Program-made: the position numbers and the translations under genes
Shown: positions 1-6,787 of the stretch, one piece after another
How the letters are laid out: the number at the start of each line of letters is the position of its first letter
Numbering within the stretch: the stretch's first letter is position 1
NCBI GenBank assembly: GCA_016838885.1
Contig: JAEKNW010000276.1
Location: 1-38,373 of the forward strand
Length of the DNA stretch: 38,373 nucleotides
Source: Candidatus Cloacimonadota bacterium
Lineage (GTDB): Bacteria > Cloacimonadota > Cloacimonadia > Cloacimonadales > JAFGVF01
Direction: 5' to 3'
Notes under the pieces: model-generated
The model's database searches: none
Told to the model about the DNA's origin: nothing
What the model saw: only the letters and a program-made list of their open reading frames with translations

Positions 1-105
1 CATAATTTTCAGGAATATATATATTATATGCCTTCAAATTCTGTAACTTATTTTGCTAAAAGAATCTAGCACTCTTCATCAAAGTTCTACTGCACCATTT
101 GGGTT
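1..105. repeat. Partial quasi-palindromic MITE-like element, cut by the window edge
   Basis: The reverse complement of this stretch matches 38209 to about 38313 with only scattered mismatches, about nine in ten bases by eye. It contains one terminal arm (about 45 to 105, ending in the GGGTT edge) and the AT-rich core. The other arm would lie to the left of position 1. No coding potential is seen. It belongs to the same family as the elements at 11792 and 38209. Confidence 0.85.
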
Positions 106-251
106 TAAAGACACTGTAACAGTTAAGAACAAACGGCTCTCTCTCAAGTAGTCTGGGAACTTAATAAAAATACCTTAGTTATTTTTTGAAATATAATTTA
201 CAATAATGATATCATAGTCCTTAGTCTTCTCCTAGGGAAACCTTAGTCATT
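106..251. other. Intergenic stretch with no recognised feature
   Basis: AT-rich sequence between the partial repeat element and the first strong hairpin. I see no open reading frame with a ribosome binding site, no RNA gene and no clear promoter here. Confidence 0.5.
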
Positions 252-301
252 CCTTTGAGTATCTCGATGAAATCCCGATGATTCATCGAGATACTCAAAG
301 G
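252..301. repeat. Perfect 20-bp inverted repeat (hairpin)
   Basis: Two 20-bp arms (252-271 and 282-301) are exact reverse complements separated by 10 bases. The core of each arm reads ATCTCGATGA or its complement. No T-run follows on either strand, so it does not look like an ordinary intrinsic terminator. A dispersed intergenic repeat or a transcript-stabilising hairpin at the 3' side of the leftward operon is more likely. Confidence 0.85.
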
Positions 302-490
302 CATCACTAGGCAAACCCTTTTGACAAGCCTATTTGTGGCACTTTGGAAAATGTGAATTTCAGTCTGCTTTCAGATAAAGAGCAAAGATAATTTTTGATA
401 ACTTCTTTTATATTAATGTTTACAATATAGATTCTTTTTCTTAGATCCTCCAATTTTCTTACCACTCTAATTGAGAGAACCCTATTTATC

Positions 491-555
491 CCCCTTGGGG
501 GATTTATGATTGGCCAAGCTGGAAGCTTGGTTGTGGAAGCAGGGGTGCTTCCACT
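491..555. repeat. Array of three consecutive perfect hairpins
   Basis: Three separate inverted repeats follow each other: C5/G5 arms with a TT loop (491-502), a 7-bp stem CCAAGCT/AGCTTGG with a GGA loop (515-531), and a 9-bp stem GTGGAAGCA/TGCTTCCAC with a GGGG loop (534-555). An 85-codon minus-strand frame spans this region (307-564), but it is low-complexity, has no homology I recognise and is dictated by the repeats, so I do not call a gene. Confidence 0.8.
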
Positions 556-574
556 CCATGCCACTAGTTGTCAG

Positions 575-640
575 GTATTCAGTGTTTTCGGTAGCTAATC
601 TTTTTTTTGTGTTCTTTGTGCCTTTGTGGTAAAATATTCT
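575..640. repeat. Dispersed intergenic repeat, copy 1
   Basis: The unit starts GTATTCAGTGTTTTCGGTAG and, after a T-rich run, continues GTTCTTTGTGCCTTTGTGGT. The same unit recurs at 724-800 with a longer T-run and few mismatches. The CTTTGTGCCTTTGTGGT-type sequence is one I associate with intergenic repeats in several uncultured anaerobes; that association is from memory. No gene is seen in it. Confidence 0.8.
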
Positions 641-668
641 CCCTTTCTCTGTTCACCTTGTTCAGAGT

Positions 669-708
669 GCGGGCAAGGGTGCCCGCGGTCCGGCAGAAGA
701 GGTCTTCT
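669..708. repeat. GC-rich hairpin pair between the two dispersed repeats
   Basis: A 6-bp stem GCGGGC/GCCCGC with a 6-base loop (669-686) is followed by AGAAGA/TCTTCT with a two-base loop (695-708). This is the most GC-rich spot of the left intergenic region. It could act as a transcription or mRNA-decay barrier at the end of the leftward operon, but no U-tract follows on the minus strand. Confidence 0.6.
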
Positions 709-723
709 CCCTAAATTTTAGGT

Positions 724-800
724 GTATTCAGTGTTTTCGGTGGCTAATCCTTTTTTTTCTTTTTTTTGTGTTCTTTGTGCCTTTGTGGTGAAAAAATTCC
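724..800. repeat. Dispersed intergenic repeat, copy 2
   Basis: Second copy of the unit at 575-640, with the same start (GTATTCAGTGTTTTCGGT) and the same tail (GTTCTTTGTGCCTTTGTGGT). The internal T-run is expanded (T8-C-T8 against T8). It ends 27 bp from the stop codon of the aminotransferase gene, so it would lie in that gene's 3' untranslated region. Confidence 0.8.
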
Positions 801-827
801 ACCTCCCTCTCCTAGTCTTTTTTACCA

Positions 828-1901
828 TCAGCGATATAAGTTCTTTTTTAGTATTTCCGCACCGATAATAAGATCCTCTTCAGGGAGTGCATAAGAGATT
901 CTAATCCAGTTGGTAAGTCTTTGTGAGAAAGCAAGGCCAGGAATCACAATAACTTTATAATCTAGCATTTTTTTAGCAAACTCGAATCCATCTTGGAGGA
1001 TATTAATAAATATATAGGGGGCAGAATCTGATCTATTGATAGCAATATTGGACATGATATCGTGGAAAAGCCGATAATTAAGTCTTAGTTTAGCTCTAAG
1101 TTCTCTTTGATATTGAGTAGCTTGGTCATTAAAGGCATATTGACAGAGTCTTTGTCCCAAGTAATTAGCGCAAGTGGTTAAGTATTGATGAGTAACATTA
1201 ATTTGCTGAGCCAGATCTAGTGGAGCTAGAGCCCAACCTATTCTCCAACCTGTCATACAGTGCGATTTGGAAAGTCCTGAGATAATAATAGTCTTATCAT
1301 AGAAATCATAAGCGGTAGGTGGTGATTTTTCGAGGTAGAGTGCTTGATATATTTCATCAGAAATCAGAAAGAGGTTATTTAAACGACAACAATTCGCAAT
1401 GGTATTGAGTTCATTTGCTGATAGAGCAGTACCGCTTGGGTTTCCTGGAGTATTAATCAGAATCGCTTTAGTTTTAGGCGTAACTTGTGAGAAAAGAGAA
1501 TCGTTATCCAGGGCAAAGTTACGTCTTTCGTCTAGAAGATAGAATTTTGGAAGAGCACCCAGCATTTTTACTATTGAGGCATAAGCGGAAAAACCCGGGT
1601 CTGGTAAGAGAATCTCGTCTCCAGGATTTAGGATGGTTTTAAGAGTAGCATAAAGAGCTTCTTGAGCACCATTGGTGATAATAACTTGGTTTGGACTTGC
1701 ATTTTTATAGTTTGTGGCAATTGCTTGTCTGGAGTTGATTAATCCGGCATTGGGAGTATAGCGAATATCTTCATCAAAGAGAATTTTCACAGCATGACTA
1801 TGAAGATATTCCGGCATAGGGAATTGAAGTTCACCTAAGCCTAAGTTCACTGAGTTAGGTTGGGCAGAATCAAAGATTTGTCTTATGACTGATTTTTCCA
1901 T
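828..1901 (-). CDS. Class I/II PLP-dependent aminotransferase
   Basis: A 357-residue fold-type I aminotransferase, a little short for the family (usually 380-400). Visible motifs are the TPGNPSG loop (151-157), SDEIY (181-185) that contacts the pyridine ring, the PLP-binding lysine K212 in SGLSKSHCMTGWRIG, and the arginine near the C-terminus in NWIRISYA that binds the substrate carboxylate. It starts 16 bp after dapD and is the last gene of the leftward operon. Because dapD is adjacent, the attractive inference is N-succinyl-diaminopimelate aminotransferase (DapC role) in lysine or peptidoglycan synthesis. The sequence alone does not exclude an aspartate or aromatic aminotransferase. A GAGAG ribosome binding site precedes the ATG. 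Confidence 0.9.
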   Translation of the reverse strand: MEKSVIRQIFDSAQPNSVNLGLGELQFPMPEYLHSHAVKILFDEDIRYTPNAGLINSRQAIATNYKNASPNQVIITNGAQEALYATLKTILNPGDEILLPDPGFSAYASIVKMLGALPKFYLLDERRNFALDNDSLFSQVTPKTKAILINTPGNPSGTALSANELNTIANCCRLNNLFLISDEIYQALYLEKSPPTAYDFYDKTIIISGLSKSHCMTGWRIGWALAPLDLAQQINVTHQYLTTCANYLGQRLCQYAFNDQATQYQRELRAKLRLNYRLFHDIMSNIAINRSDSAPYIFINILQDGFEFAKKMLDYKVIVIPGLAFSQRLTNWIRISYALPEEDLIIGAEILKKNLYR

Positions 1902-1917
1902 AGTAGTCTCTCTTTTT

Positions 1918-2724
1918 TTATCTTAGTAAAGATTCCAATTCCACAGATGCAGAGCTTTTATCATCGCGATATTTCACAATGATTGGACAGTACAAGTGAA
2001 AATCAGGGTTTGATTTGAGGGGTCTACTGCCGGGTACGACAACTGCATTTTCCGGGATTATTGGCGAACTTTCAAAGTCTAAATACTTATTATTAACAGC
2101 ATCGAAAACAGGTGTTCCTTTAGTAATAATAGTTCCCGGAGCTATAATAGCTCTTTCTTTAATTAGGACCCCTTCGTAGATACCACTATTACCCCCGATG
2201 AAGGCATCATCTTCTACAATAACAGGTCTTGCATTAATTGGTTCTAAGACTCCTCCGATCATAGCTCCTGCTGAGAGATGCACTCTCTTTCCAATTTGGG
2301 CACAGGAACCTACCAAGGCATGAGAATCTATCATAGAACCATTGGCTACATAAGCACCAACATTGACGTAAGCAGGGGGCATCATAGTAACTCCTTGAGC
2401 AATATAAGCACCAGTTCTCACTGAGGAACCACCAGGGACTATGCGAATCCCACTTGAAGCTATAATTACTTTTTCGGGATAGGTACTTTTATCAGTAAAA
2501 TTCTTATTATCTGAATAAGGCATGTTTATAATTTCACCTAAACGGAAACCAGCTAAAATCCCCTTTTTAACCCATTCATTGACGACCCAGCTCTCCCCTA
2601 TCTTCTCAGCAGCTCTGATTTCTCCTAAGTTTAAAAGGTTAAGGAATTCAGAAAAAATGGCAAGTGCCTGGTCTCTATTATATTCGGGATTAGCATAAAG
2701 AGCGATTATTTTATCTTTTAACAT
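1918..2724 (-). CDS. dapD: 2,3,4,5-Tetrahydropyridine-2,6-dicarboxylate N-succinyltransferase
   Basis: A 268-residue protein close to E. coli DapD (274) over its whole length. An N-terminal helical domain contains RAAEKIGESWVVNEWVKKG (near 37-55). A left-handed beta-helix follows with hexapeptide-type repeats (about 100-210), including VNVGAYVANGSMIDSHALVG and VGSCAQIGKRVHLS, and the IGGVLEP segment typical of DapD. The C-terminal strand reads YCPIIVK. It transfers succinate from succinyl-CoA to tetrahydrodipicolinate in the succinylase route to diaminopimelate. It is 4 bp downstream of the PatB-like gene and 16 bp upstream of the aminotransferase, so the three are surely co-transcribed. The gene argues that this organism uses the DapD route rather than DapL. 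Confidence 0.95.
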   Translation of the reverse strand: MLKDKIIALYANPEYNRDQALAIFSEFLNLLNLGEIRAAEKIGESWVVNEWVKKGILAGFRLGEIINMPYSDNKNFTDKSTYPEKVIIASSGIRIVPGGSSVRTGAYIAQGVTMMPPAYVNVGAYVANGSMIDSHALVGSCAQIGKRVHLSAGAMIGGVLEPINARPVIVEDDAFIGGNSGIYEGVLIKERAIIAPGTIITKGTPVFDAVNNKYLDFESSPIIPENAVVVPGSRPLKSNPDFHLYCPIIVKYRDDKSSASVELESLLR

Positions 2725-2728
2725 AAGG

Positions 2729-3892
2729 CTAAAGCTCCTTTAAAGCTTGCGCGAGATTATCCATAGCTTGAACTAAGATTGAGCGAGGGCAAGCGAAATT
2801 AAGTCTCATAAATCCTGATCCTTTGCTTCCAAAGGAAACACCGGCATTAAGAGCAAGATTAGCTTTGTTGATACAGAAATCAGCAAGTTCTTGATCATTA
2901 AGTTTTGTTTCTCTAAAATCTAACCAAGCAAGATAAGTAGCTTGGGCTTTGACCATCTTGACAGCAGATATCTCTGATATTCTATCATAAATATAATCCC
3001 GATTTCCTTGCAGATAGATAAGTAAGTCTTCTAACCACTCTTGACCATATTGATAGGCAGCTTGAAAGGCGATAGTACCTAAAGCATTAGAGCCATAAAC
3101 ATGAATATCAAAGAGATATTTTCTGATTTTATCGAATAAAACAGGATTAGGAGCAATTATCACAGAAGCCTGGAGTCCGGCTATATTATATGTTTTAGCA
3201 GGAGACATCATGGTAATCGTAAAATCAGAGAAATCTTCTAATGAGGCTAAGGAGATATGTTTTGCACCAGGATAAACTAAATCATTATGAATTTCATCAG
3301 AAAAGACTAAAACCTTATGTTTCTTACATAACCTGCCAATTTCTAACAACTCTGTTTTGGTCCAGACTCTGCCCACAGGATTATGAGGTGAGCAGAAGAT
3401 GAATATCTTACTTTTAGCAAGTTTCCTATCCAAATCAGCAAAATCAATGGTATATTGGCCATTTTCCTCAAGGAGATTATTAACTAAAAGACCTCTTTTA
3501 TGGGCAAGAACGGCTTCTTTGAAAGGAGCGTAAACAGGTTGTTGAATAGTGATTTTATCACCAAGCTCTGTGAAGATTTTAACCATGAAGTTAATTGCGG
3601 GAACAATTCCGGGACTCATCTGTAGCCAACTCGAATCTAAGTCCCAATCATGTCTTTTAGCTATATAGGTCTTGAAACTAGCAAAGTGATCATCTTTTTT
3701 GAAATTATAACCAAAGATAGGATGATTTAGTCTTGTTTGAATCTGCTCCATAATCCTAGGAGCAACTGCAAAATCCATATCTGCTACCCAGAGAGCTAAT
3801 AAATCATCTCTACCATACATAATCTTCATAGCATCATACTTGAAGCAACCTGAACCTTTTCTATCATATATTTTATCAAAATCATATTTCAT
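2729..3892 (-). CDS. MalY/PatB-type PLP enzyme (cystathionine beta-lyase-like aminotransferase)
   Basis: A 387-residue fold-type I enzyme of the MalY/PatB subgroup. The diagnostic N-terminus is present (DRKGSGCFKYD at 10-20, then WVADMDF at 35-41). SPHNPVGR (168-175), SDEIHNDL (198-205) and PLP lysine K233 in SPAKTYNIAGL follow. Family members cleave C-S bonds of cystathionine or cysteine conjugates to pyruvate and ammonia; some have aminotransferase activity. The start overlaps the end of the upstream glycosyltransferase-Ppx gene by 11 bp and the stop is 4 bp before dapD. A role as C-S lyase is the default. A diaminopimelate-pathway aminotransferase role is possible from context but not shown by the sequence. 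Confidence 0.88.
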   Translation of the reverse strand: MKYDFDKIYDRKGSGCFKYDAMKIMYGRDDLLALWVADMDFAVAPRIMEQIQTRLNHPIFGYNFKKDDHFASFKTYIAKRHDWDLDSSWLQMSPGIVPAINFMVKIFTELGDKITIQQPVYAPFKEAVLAHKRGLLVNNLLEENGQYTIDFADLDRKLAKSKIFIFCSPHNPVGRVWTKTELLEIGRLCKKHKVLVFSDEIHNDLVYPGAKHISLASLEDFSDFTITMMSPAKTYNIAGLQASVIIAPNPVLFDKIRKYLFDIHVYGSNALGTIAFQAAYQYGQEWLEDLLIYLQGNRDYIYDRISEISAVKMVKAQATYLAWLDFRETKLNDQELADFCINKANLALNAGVSFGSKGSGFMRLNFACPRSILVQAMDNLAQALKEL

Positions 3893-5867
3893 TATTATTA
3901 CTCCTTTTCTCTAACAAATAGCCTAATTCTAATCCCCAGGGATTTACTACTAAAGTTTTTGTGTTTAAAATATTATTAAAAGCTTGGAGAATTCCTAAAG
4001 ATATATAGAATATTGTTTCATCTAATTTCTTACCGTTATAATCATGATAATTATACTTGGATTTATGATTAATTAGGATATGCAAGGAAAACATAAAATC
4101 CTGAAGATCATAAGATTTGAGCTGAGAGAACTGCTCATAATTTATTTTCCCTTCATAAATACAGGCTAGATTCTGGAAAACTTTACCAATACCATAAAGC
4201 AGGTTACTCTCTTTCTCCGGGAAATTAGTCTCCATTAAAGTAATTTCGATATCTTGTTGGATTAGCTCAGATATCTGTTCAAAATTTAACCTGGTATTCT
4301 TAAATCTCTGATAATAGGTCAGAATACCCAAGTTTAGGCTAATAAAAGTATGTATTTCATTATTTTTTATTAAGGAAATCTCTGTGCTAGAACCACCAAT
4401 ATCAACATTATAAAAATCACTTTTGGTAGTATTACCTAACAAAGATGATTTAACCCCTAGCTTAGCCTCTCTCTCAGCTGAAATAATCTCCCACTCTACC
4501 CGATAAACATGATTAATGCTTTCCTGAAAATGATTAAAATTGGAAGAGATACGTCCGATATTAGTTACTAAGATATGAGGAGTGATACCCAAGTTTGCAC
4601 ATAGGTTTAGCTGAATGGAGAGTTCATGCTTTGCTTTATCAGCAGAATGTTTGTGAATAAGACCTGCTTCAAGATTAAGTCCAATTCCGGTTATCCTCAA
4701 ATCATAAAAGGCAATCTTGTATCTATCACCTTTTAATGAGTAAATTAACATTGTTGAGTTGTTAGTCCCAAAATCAATAACAGCACCCAAGTTATCATAA
4801 TTATCACTAATATAAGAAGATAACATAGATAGGGCAATCTCATTATTTTTCAGCTTAAACCTTTCAGAATGATATTTACCTATCTCACCTTCAGGTAACG
4901 TGATATCTATACTATTATCTAATAATCTAAAGTGTTGACTATGAGGATAGTGGTCAAGTTCTTCCACTAAAGGTTCATCTTCAGGGAAGTTATCTCGCGT
5001 GGCGTAACATAGATAGGTCCCAGAAGCACAGGTTTCTGCTAAAGTAGAGTATCCTACCTTAGTAATCACCACATCACAGGAAGAAATTAAAAGGGAGTAA
5101 TCACAATCGCGAGGGAGTAAAATGATATTATCAGCATCCCCAATCGGAGAATTAGTTAAAAACACATAATCCTTGTTATCTGTCAGATTCTTAAAATAAG
5201 AAATATCAGACATAATCCCACCAAAAGTTATAAGGGCTAACTTCTTACTCTCATCGATGTTATATTTACTGCAGATAGCCTTCTTGTTGGGCTTAGAATA
5301 TTTTGCTAAATTGCCACAGATAATTTGATTTGGTAGGGCTTGTACACTCTTAGTGTTTGAAAATGGCAAGATAAAAGATTTATCACAAAGTTGATAAATA
5401 TCTTTTATTTGCGAAATAATACTTACTATTTCAGGTGATGTTTTACTATCGACAAGTCCCAGATAATTAAAATACCAATCAAAATTGGTTATTGCATATA
5501 CTGAAAGTTGCAGATTCTTAGCTGAGATTATCGGTAAAAAGGCAATATCCGTAATTACTAACTCAATATTCTTATCTCTTAGAAATGCCTCTTCCTCTTT
5601 AACTATTAGGGTTCTGTTAGCCCATAATCTTCGCAACTCAGAAAAAGTATCCTCGACTGAAGGGGCATTCCAACTAGTCTGCATCATCCCTGTATCAGTC
5701 TGACGCTCAATTATATGGCAATAGGATCCTTCATGAGGAAAGAGAAACTTAGGTCTATCAGTAATGATATAACAATCACAACCAAACTTAATAAACTCGG
5801 TAACTAAGGCAGTTACCCTGCTGGCATGGCCAAACCCATGTGAAGTTACATAAAAAGCTACTTTCAT
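3882..5867 (-). CDS. Arabinokinase-N-like glycosyltransferase fused to a Ppx/GppA phosphatase domain
   Basis: A 661-residue two-domain protein. Residues 1 to about 345 resemble the GT-B glycosyltransferase-like region at the N-terminus of plant L-arabinokinase: HGFGHASR (10-17), TNFDWYFNYLG (127-137), FGG (215-217), KVGYSTLAE (270-278) and RDNFPEDEPL (291-300). Residues about 360-661 form an ASKHA-fold Ppx/GppA domain with DFGTNNSTM (365-373), a basic/acidic segment SAEREAK (463-469) where exopolyphosphatases carry a conserved glutamate pair, and the second phosphate loop DIGGSSTE (489-496). The first glutamate of that pair appears replaced by R466, with E467 kept. Its start overlaps psuG by an ATGA junction. 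Substrates are unknown: a sugar acceptor plus polyphosphate or (p)ppGpp chemistry is an inference from the domains. Confidence 0.85.
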   Translation of the reverse strand: MKVAFYVTSHGFGHASRVTALVTEFIKFGCDCYIITDRPKFLFPHEGSYCHIIERQTDTGMMQTSWNAPSVEDTFSELRRLWANRTLIVKEEEAFLRDKNIELVITDIAFLPIISAKNLQLSVYAITNFDWYFNYLGLVDSKTSPEIVSIISQIKDIYQLCDKSFILPFSNTKSVQALPNQIICGNLAKYSKPNKKAICSKYNIDESKKLALITFGGIMSDISYFKNLTDNKDYVFLTNSPIGDADNIILLPRDCDYSLLISSCDVVITKVGYSTLAETCASGTYLCYATRDNFPEDEPLVEELDHYPHSQHFRLLDNSIDITLPEGEIGKYHSERFKLKNNEIALSMLSSYISDNYDNLGAVIDFGTNNSTMLIYSLKGDRYKIAFYDLRITGIGLNLEAGLIHKHSADKAKHELSIQLNLCANLGITPHILVTNIGRISSNFNHFQESINHVYRVEWEIISAEREAKLGVKSSLLGNTTKSDFYNVDIGGSSTEISLIKNNEIHTFISLNLGILTYYQRFKNTRLNFEQISELIQQDIEITLMETNFPEKESNLLYGIGKVFQNLACIYEGKINYEQFSQLKSYDLQDFMFSLHILINHKSKYNYHDYNGKKLDETIFYISLGILQAFNNILNTKTLVVNPWGLELGYLLEKRSNNNEI

Positions 5868-6787
5868 ATCAATTTTAACTCTCTTGCTATTTTACAGGCT
5901 AATAAGACATTGTTCTTAACTAATTCTATGTTTGTTGCTAAAGATTCTCCATCTGTAAGTTCATACAATCTTTGTAATAAAAATGGGGTTATCCCTTTTC
6001 CACTGATATTAAGTTCTTGAAGTTCCTTTAAGGCAACTTGGATCTGTTTTTCAATAAGCTCAGCAGGTATCTCAAACTCTCTGGGGATAGGATTAGCAAT
6101 GAGAAGTCCACTTTTAAGCTGGAGTTCCTCTTGCTTCTTCCATATTTGGGCAATCTCAGCAGGTGAGTTAACTTGCCTTATTTCATTACCACTTGTGGAA
6201 CTATAGAAGGCAGGAAAATCATTGGTTTTATAACCTAAGACAGGCACTGAATAGCTATCTAAGATTTCTAAAGTTTTGGGTATATCTAAAATGGCTTTAG
6301 CTCCTGCAGATACTACAATAACAGGATTGTCTTTAAGGGATTGTAAGTCTGCTGAAATATCCCAGCTGTTTGCAACACCTCGATGAACACCACCTATACC
6401 ACCGGTTGCAAAAACTTCTAATCCAACTAAACTTGCTAAAAAGGAAGTCGCAGCAACTGTTGTTCCTCCACTTTTACCCTGAGCTAAGCAATAACTGATA
6501 TCACGGATAGAAACTTTCTCAACACCTGAGGTTAGATTACTTAACTCCTGTAATTTATCCTCATCTAAGCCTATTTGGATTTTACCTTTTACGATTGCTA
6601 TAGTAGCAGGCGTTACTCCATTACTTCTACAAATATCTTCTAACATTCTAGCAGTCTGATAATTCTCAGGAAATGGCATCCCGTGAGTAATTATTGTAGA
6701 TTCTAACACTAAAATAGCTTTATTACTTGCAAGTGCATCACTAACTTCTAAAGAAAATTCTATATTTTGATAATTATCTGTCTGCAT
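5864..6787 (-). CDS. psuG: Pseudouridine-5'-phosphate glycosidase
   Basis: A 307-residue protein colinear with E. coli PsuG (312). The family catalytic residues are present at the expected places: E29 in LESTIITHGMPFP, K91 in EKVSIRD and K164 in SAGAKAI. The signature FATGGIGGVHRG (126-137) is intact. It cleaves pseudouridine 5'-phosphate to uracil and ribose 5-phosphate, salvaging the C-nucleoside from RNA turnover. Its start codon overlaps the stop of the preceding gene (TAATG) and its stop overlaps the next start (ATGA), so it is translationally coupled on both sides. The usual partner pseudouridine kinase PsuK is not in this window. Confidence 0.95.
   Translation of the reverse strand: MQTDNYQNIEFSLEVSDALASNKAILVLESTIITHGMPFPENYQTARMLEDICRSNGVTPATIAIVKGKIQIGLDEDKLQELSNLTSGVEKVSIRDISYCLAQGKSGGTTVAATSFLASLVGLEVFATGGIGGVHRGVANSWDISADLQSLKDNPVIVVSAGAKAILDIPKTLEILDSYSVPVLGYKTNDFPAFYSSTSGNEIRQVNSPAEIAQIWKKQEELQLKSGLLIANPIPREFEIPAELIEKQIQVALKELQELNISGKGITPFLLQRLYELTDGESLATNIELVKNNVLLACKIARELKLI

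Noticed and set aside
307-564. An 85-residue minus-strand open frame in the left intergenic region
   Set aside because: It runs through the three-hairpin repeat array, has no clear ribosome binding site and no recognisable family. The frame is a by-product of the repeats.
5485-5703. Plus-strand open frames, for example 5485-5703, 18259-18594 and 31188-31490
   Set aside because: All lie antisense inside well-supported minus-strand genes, have no family resemblance and look like shadow frames.
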